Shown piece after piece: positions 32,637 to 36,751 of a DNA stretch of 36,751 nucleotides. How positions within the stretch are numbered: position 1 is the stretch's first letter; each line of letters starts with the position of its first letter. Below the pieces are notes generated by a model, which ran no database searches, was not told the DNA's origin, and saw only the letters and a list, made by a program, of their open reading frames with translations. Both the position numbers and the translations under genes were made by a program. The DNA comes from JAENVT01 sp031412355 (GTDB taxonomy: Bacteria > Actinomycetota > Acidimicrobiia > Acidimicrobiales > Ilumatobacteraceae): the NCBI GenBank assembly GCA_031412355.1, contig JANOCR010000105.1, positions 1-36,751 on the forward strand. The letters are read 5' to 3'.

Positions 32637-34039
32637 GGCGATGGCTGTTGGCGCTGGGTGCGGTCGTCGCCGGGTGGACGATGCTTGGCATTCCGGCTCA
32701 CGCGAGCTACGGCGCTCGGGTCACTGCCGACGAGCCGCAGTACCTCCTCACGGCGCTCAGCCTTGGTCGCGACGGCGATCTCGACATCTCCGATGAACTC
32801 GAGTCGCAGGCCTACCGCCCCTTCCATCGCGTCGACGTCGATCCGCAGACCTATCCGCTCGATGAGGTGGGGCGCCAGATCAGTCCGCACGATCCATTGC
32901 TGCCTGCCGTGCTGGCACTGCCGATGCGCTTCGGCGGATGGGTCGCGGCCAAGGCAACGCTGGCGTTGTTGGCGGCTGCCCTAGCGATGCTGACGGCGTG
33001 GACCGCTGTGCGACGCTTCGGCGTGCGACCACACGTCGCGCTCCCGATAGTCGGGGTGTTCGCCTGCACAGCACCTCTGGCAACGTACGCGACGCAGGTG
33101 TACCCCGAGATCCCCGCCGCCCTCGTCGCGATGACTGCGGTCAGCGTCTTGACGGGTGTGCTGAATCGACGGGGGCTCGCGATGGTGATCCTCGCTGTTG
33201 TTGCCCTGCCATGGCTGTCCATCAAGTACGCACCCGTCGCCGCATCCCTTGCGGGCATCACGTTGTGGCGGCTACGCGATCGGCGCAGTGTGGCAATGGG
33301 AGTTGGCGGAGCGCTCGTGGTTGCCGGCGCCGCCTACCTCCTCGCCCACCGGGCGATCTACGGCGGCTGGACGGCCTATGCCAGTGGCGACTACTTCTCA
33401 CAGACCGGCGAGTTCACGGTCGTCGGCAGTGCACCCAACTATCTCGGCAGATCACGGCGACTCGTCGGGTTACTGGTCGACGACGGCTTCGGCATCGGTG
33501 CGTGGATGGTGGGATGGTTCGTGCTGCCGCTGGCGATCGGCTTCGTCAGTCGACGCCGCCCCGCCAACTGGTTGCTGCTGACGCTTCCGTTGGCCACCGG
33601 GTGGCTCACGGCGACGTTCGTCGCCTCGACGATGCACGGCTGGTGGTGGCCGGGGCGTCAACTCGTGGTCGTGCTGCCGTTGGCGGCGATCGCCATCGCC
33701 ATCGCCGCCGATCACTGGCCAGTCGCGGCGCGCTTCATCGCAGTCGCTGCGGTCCTCGGGGTAGCCACCTGGTTGTGGACCACCGTCGAGGCGATCACGC
33801 GACGGCACGTGCTCGTGGTCGACTTCGACCAGACGGCGAATCCCTGGATGCGGTTGTGGCGCCTCGCCCTGCCCGACGGCCGGACACCCACGCCCGCTGA
33901 TGGAATCCTCGCCGTCGTATGGACCGGCGTAACGCTGACACTCGCCACGATCGGCTGGAAGTCGGGCCGGGGACCCTCGCCACAGGCCGGTTTGCTCCAC
34001 CATAACGACTCAAGTAAGGTGCCCCTAACACTGCAGTAA
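32633..34039 (+). CDS. GT-C-like polytopic membrane protein (glycosyltransferase 39/83-type candidate)
   Basis: This 468-aa protein has about eleven hydrophobic segments. After the first there is an extracytoplasmic loop with VTADEPQYLLTALSLG, the acidic DE motif typical of GT-C enzymes such as ArnT/PMT-like transferases that use polyprenol-phosphate sugars. YPEIPAALVAM and HGWWWPGRQLVVVLPL are further loop motifs. Its ATG overlaps the iron-permease stop by ATGA, so it is co-translated with the iron transporter, an unexpected partner. Specificity cannot be told. The last 20 residues are polar and poorly conserved in appearance. Confidence 0.72.
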   Translation: MRRWLLALGAVVAGWTMLGIPAHASYGARVTADEPQYLLTALSLGRDGDLDISDELESQAYRPFHRVDVDPQTYPLDEVGRQISPHDPLLPAVLALPMRFGGWVAAKATLALLAAALAMLTAWTAVRRFGVRPHVALPIVGVFACTAPLATYATQVYPEIPAALVAMTAVSVLTGVLNRRGLAMVILAVVALPWLSIKYAPVAASLAGITLWRLRDRRSVAMGVGGALVVAGAAYLLAHRAIYGGWTAYASGDYFSQTGEFTVVGSAPNYLGRSRRLVGLLVDDGFGIGAWMVGWFVLPLAIGFVSRRRPANWLLLTLPLATGWLTATFVASTMHGWWWPGRQLVVVLPLAAIAIAIAADHWPVAARFIAVAAVLGVATWLWTTVEAITRRHVLVVDFDQTANPWMRLWRLALPDGRTPTPADGILAVVWTGVTLTLATIGWKSGRGPSPQAGLLHHNDSSKVPLTLQ

Positions 34040-34071
34040 CAGTCCCCCTCATACATCTCCGAAAGGCACCC

Positions 34072-35577
34072 GTGAACAGGAAGATCCTCGGCAGTCTCGT
34101 CGTGTTCGGATTAACGATTTCCGCGTGCTCCAGCGATGACGACGGCGGCGCCGACGACACAACATCGGCCACCACACTGCCGGTCGCAACGGATGTACCG
34201 GCCACCGAAGCACCGTCAACGGTCCCCGAGGCCACCGACGCGCCGGCAGCAGACACCACAGTGGTCGAGGCGCCAGCCGCGTCGGGGTTCGACGCAGCCT
34301 TCGGTACCGACGGCGTGCTGGCAACACCCATCTCGGCGAGCGAACACGACCGCTTCATCTCCGTGATCGAAGGACCCGATGGACAGATCTATGCCTCGGG
34401 GTTCACCTCGGTCGGCGATGATCACGCATTTGCCGTCTCGCGCTTCAATCCCGACGGATCTGCCGACGCGACCTTCGGTGATGCCGGTACGGCGTCGGTC
34501 AACGTCACAGATGGTGGCGGTGGAGCCGAGGCCGCACGCGGACTGGTCGTGCAAGCGGACGGACGAGTCGTCGTCGCCGGTCCCTTCGAGACGGACCCGA
34601 CCGCCGATGGCCAAGCGGCCGGCGACCTCGACATCGCGGTGATCCGGCTCCAGGCCGACGGCACACCCGACGCAACCTTCGGCGAGGGCGGGATCGCCAA
34701 GATCGACCTCGGCGTCGGACGCTCGATCGACGACGAGAACTACATCACCGACAACGTCTGGGGGCTCACAGCACGCGAAGGCGGCTACGCCGCGTTCGCA
34801 GTGACGCCGAACCAAGATCCGGATCGCACCGACGCCGACTATGCGATCGTCGGCCTCACCGACACCGGTGCGCTCGACGCTGCGTTCGGCAATGCAGGTG
34901 TGGTGTTCGCCGATATCGACGCCAGTGGCGACAACGCGCGCACCATCGGCACCGACGCAGCGGGCAACATTCTCGCCACCGGCTACAGCCGCGATGGCGA
35001 TGGCATCGTCAGCCCGGTTCTGATCAAGGTCAACGCACAGGGTGTGCTCGACGAATCCTTCGGCAACGGCGGCATCGCCAACAACGTCGTCCTGCCCGGC
35101 GTGACCGAGTCGTACAGCTTCGCCTTGCAGGGCGACAACTACATCCTCGCCGGCTACGGGCGTGGCGCAGACACCGAGGCGACCCTCGACATGGTTGTCT
35201 ATCGCTTCTTGGCCGATGGCAGCTTGGACACCACCTTCGGCACCGACGGGGTCACCCAAATCGACCTCGCCGGCGAGGACGACCGCGCCCGCATCGTCAC
35301 CGTCTTGGCCGACGGACGCATCTTGGCCGCCGGCAGTGGCAAGCTCGATGCCGACAATGTCGATGCGCTGGTCGTCATGCTCGACACCGACGGTGCACCC
35401 ATTACGACATTCGGCGACAACGGGCATGTGCTCGTCGATCTCGGCGGGCCCGGTGACGCCTTCTTCGGTGTCACCGTGCTGGCCGACGGCAGCGGCGCGT
35501 TCGTGGCCGGCTTCAAGGGCGCTGACCCCGACGGAACCGAGAACGACGACGCCTACTTGGCCCGGATCGCCCTGTAG
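34072..35577 (+). CDS. Delta-60 repeat lipoprotein (beta-propeller-like)
   Basis: This 501-aa protein has a lipoprotein signal (GLTISAC, Cys19), a Thr/Pro/Ala-rich linker to about residue 70, and about seven delta-60 repeats. Each is marked by xFGxxG followed by an ADGRxxxAG element (AAFGTDGVL, ATFGDAGTA, ATFGEGGIA, AAFGNAGVV, ESFGNGGIA, TTFGTDGVT, TTFGDNGHV). Such repeats are expected to fold as a beta propeller displayed outside the cell; function is unknown. The GTG at 34072 is preceded by GAAAGG. A 17-bp tandem duplication covers its stop codon. Confidence 0.88.
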   Translation: MNRKILGSLVVFGLTISACSSDDDGGADDTTSATTLPVATDVPATEAPSTVPEATDAPAADTTVVEAPAASGFDAAFGTDGVLATPISASEHDRFISVIEGPDGQIYASGFTSVGDDHAFAVSRFNPDGSADATFGDAGTASVNVTDGGGGAEAARGLVVQADGRVVVAGPFETDPTADGQAAGDLDIAVIRLQADGTPDATFGEGGIAKIDLGVGRSIDDENYITDNVWGLTAREGGYAAFAVTPNQDPDRTDADYAIVGLTDTGALDAAFGNAGVVFADIDASGDNARTIGTDAAGNILATGYSRDGDGIVSPVLIKVNAQGVLDESFGNGGIANNVVLPGVTESYSFALQGDNYILAGYGRGADTEATLDMVVYRFLADGSLDTTFGTDGVTQIDLAGEDDRARIVTVLADGRILAAGSGKLDADNVDALVVMLDTDGAPITTFGDNGHVLVDLGGPGDAFFGVTVLADGSGAFVAGFKGADPDGTENDDAYLARIAL

Positions 35578-35594
35578 CCCGGATCGCCCTGTAG
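35561..35594. repeat. 17-bp perfect tandem duplication over a stop codon
   Basis: CCCGGATCGCCCTGTAG occurs at 35561-35577 and again at 35578-35594 without a gap. The first copy ends in the TAG stop of the delta-60 lipoprotein, and the second lies just after it. This looks like a recent slippage or duplication event. Confidence 0.9.
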
Positions 35595-35661
35595 CACGTT
35601 CTTCACTACTCTTTCGACGGGTACCCGGAAGACAGTCCGCTCGACGACTGAGGGGAACGCG

Positions 35662-36048
35662 ATGACAACGATCGACATGGGACAGACGCGCAGCGACTTC
35701 GACTTCGACTCCGAACACGACTTCGAATTGGCCGCATTGGCCTCATCGATGCACCAGCACGTCACCGCTTTCACAGCATGGCGCTACCGCCGTGGACTCC
35801 CCGGGGCAGAGGCCACCTTGCGCCGAATCGCTGCCGAGGAAATTGTGCTCGTGTCCACAGGTGGCGCCGACTTCACCCATCCGCGCGGCACCGCCCGCAA
35901 GTTGGCCATTGCCGGTGGCTTCAGTCATGGCAGCAAAACGGGAGATCGCCCTCGCGGGCCTCGAGATCTGCGATCCCCTTTCAATGCCGAGGCCACACTG
36001 ATCCACGGCGGTCAGCTCGCACTCGGTGTTCAGCCAAAGCCGGCGTAG
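35662..36048 (+). CDS. Hypothetical protein, possibly frameshifted
   Basis: This 128-aa frame starts at an ATG with GAGGGGA about 7 nt upstream. The first 85 residues look like a real protein: an acidic start (RSDFDFDSEHDFELAAL), then a helical, basic part (TAWRYRRGLPGAEATLRRIA). From about 35930 on, third-position GC falls in this frame and rises in another forward frame (AAKREIALAGLEICDP), which may mean a frameshift or a chance overlap. I recognise no family. Its 3' end overlaps the convergent SCO6745-family gene by 19 nt. Confidence 0.5.
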   Translation: MTTIDMGQTRSDFDFDSEHDFELAALASSMHQHVTAFTAWRYRRGLPGAEATLRRIAAEEIVLVSTGGADFTHPRGTARKLAIAGGFSHGSKTGDRPRGPRDLRSPFNAEATLIHGGQLALGVQPKPA

Positions 36049-36751
36049 ATACCGGTGGCATCCATCGCCGCGTGAATCGGCGAGATCAGCTCACCCAGTC
36101 GAGCCGCGCCCGTGTCCCCCACGGACTGCCAGATCGGAGCGCACAGTCGGTCGGTTTCCGCCTCGATGTGGTCGCGATACTCGGCACCGGAACTGGTCAC
36201 CGAACCATCGTCGTCGACCCAGCCGTGCGAACGGAGCTTGGCGAGAGCACTGTCCCACTCGGCGTCATCCCATCGTCGCGTCGCGCGGGCCAGCTTCATC
36301 GGAAATCGGCCGGTTGCCACTTGCAACACCAAGCACTCGCACGGGGCAAGGCCGTTCGTGACCAGTACGGCGATGTGGGCATCGCCGCGCCATTCGCGCA
36401 GGACTGTGACCTGCTGCCACAGCGCGACCATGGGATCCTCGGGCAATGCAACGCCGGCGTTGCCCGCGGCGAGGGGCTTGCCCCCGAAGTCGAGTCCGGC
36501 GACCACGGGATCGATCAGGGCTCTCGCCTCGGCGATCTGCTCGCTCGTGAGATCTCCCCCGACGCGTGTCAGAGCCCGACGAATGACCCGGAACCTGGCC
36601 GACTGCAGCGACTCTGGCGACGCCACATCCCACACGCCAGGCATACATGCGGTGATTGCACGGGGACTGAAGTTGTAGAACGTGGCGACCACGACGTCGT
36701 CGGTCACCGCGCCCATCGCAGCGGCCCGCGACCCGAAGTACCCCGCCCGGC
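36030..36751 (-). CDS. SCO6745-family protein (5' end beyond window)
   Basis: At least 239 codons are visible. The frame is open to the right edge: residues before the first internal Met read AGYFGSRAAAMGAV, which matches the family's normal N-terminal region, so the true start lies outside the window. Other landmarks are VVVATFYNFSPRAI, VLREWRGDAHIAVLV, RWDDAEWDSALAKLRSHG and TDRLCAPIWQSVGD. The family is common in actinobacteria and its helical C-terminal part resembles a winged helix. Its biochemical role is not established. Confidence 0.88.
   Translation of the reverse strand, partial: RAGYFGSRAAAMGAVTDDVVVATFYNFSPRAITACMPGVWDVASPESLQSARFRVIRRALTRVGGDLTSEQIAEARALIDPVVAGLDFGGKPLAAGNAGVALPEDPMVALWQQVTVLREWRGDAHIAVLVTNGLAPCECLVLQVATGRFPMKLARATRRWDDAEWDSALAKLRSHGWVDDDGSVTSSGAEYRDHIEAETDRLCAPIWQSVGDTGAARLGELISPIHAAMDATGIYAGFG

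Noticed and set aside
34072..35577. Delta-60 lipoprotein as a repeat-in-toxin or adhesin
   Set aside because: The repeats fit delta-60 spacing and no calcium-binding GGxGxD nonapeptides or adhesin domains are present.
1..36751. CRISPR arrays, tRNA or rRNA genes, insertion sequences
   Set aside because: No regularly spaced repeats, no TpsiC-arm-like GGTTCGAATCC motifs between genes, no rRNA-like sequence and no transposase motifs were seen.

Overview
The window is high-GC bacterial DNA with dense genes, frequent GTG starts, ATGA/GTGA stop-start couplings and an actinobacterial gene set: LuxR-type ATPase (LAL) and SARP-type regulators, an SCO6745-family protein, lipoproteins with long Thr/Pro/Ala linkers, and delta-60 repeats. 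An actinomycetote is well supported. Acidimicrobiia (Ilumatobacter-like) is my best guess, but it is inference only. I saw no rRNA, tRNA, CRISPR array, integrase or complete transposon.

Layout. (1) 1-333: an in-frame chimera of an MMPL/RND fragment and a serine beta-lactamase fragment, running off the left edge. (2) 442-7681, minus strand: an eight-gene redox operon. In transcription order it encodes a YwiC-like membrane protein, a RIC-type di-iron repair protein, a cytochrome-b-like membrane subunit with a CxxC tail, a NapA/FdhF-type molybdopterin enzyme, a four-cluster ferredoxin, a Tat-type Rieske protein, a 67-aa membrane protein and a TDT-family transporter. The last seven genes are joined by 1- or 4-nt overlaps. 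(3) 7801-8331: decayed SARP regulator and other debris. (4) 8431-9536: an ABM-like protein and a YceI-like protein. (5) 9626-18571: a LAL regulator, response regulator and histidine kinase (minus) divergent from an ABC ATPase, an FtsX-type permease and a sensor-domain membrane protein (plus), with a repeat-rich shared promoter region.

(6) 18620-26052: a mixed accessory stretch. Intact genes are hemolysin III, quinone oxidoreductase, MFS transporter, DUF922 protease-like protein, M28 peptidase lipoprotein, a 34-aa ORF coupled to an Asp/Glu racemase, and a beta-carbonic anhydrase. Remnants are a HAD, a TetR and a cyclase. (7) 26093-28239: a GT2 glycosyltransferase convergent with an FAD oxidoreductase. 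(8) 28271-34039: an Fbp-type ferric iron ABC system whose ATPase gene is separated from the binding-protein and permease genes by an opposite-strand cupredoxin lipoprotein; a GT-C-like membrane protein is coupled to the permease. (9) 34072-36751: a delta-60 repeat lipoprotein, an unrecognised ORF, and an SCO6745-family gene cut by the right edge.

The best candidate for an undescribed system is the redox operon. A cytoplasmic Mo enzyme, polyferredoxin, b-type membrane subunit and outward-facing Rieske protein are co-translated with an Fe-S repair protein and a transporter, which suggests anaerobic or nitrogen-oxide-linked electron transfer with an unknown substrate. A second theme is the number of gene remnants, several of which look like in-frame internal deletions or fusions.
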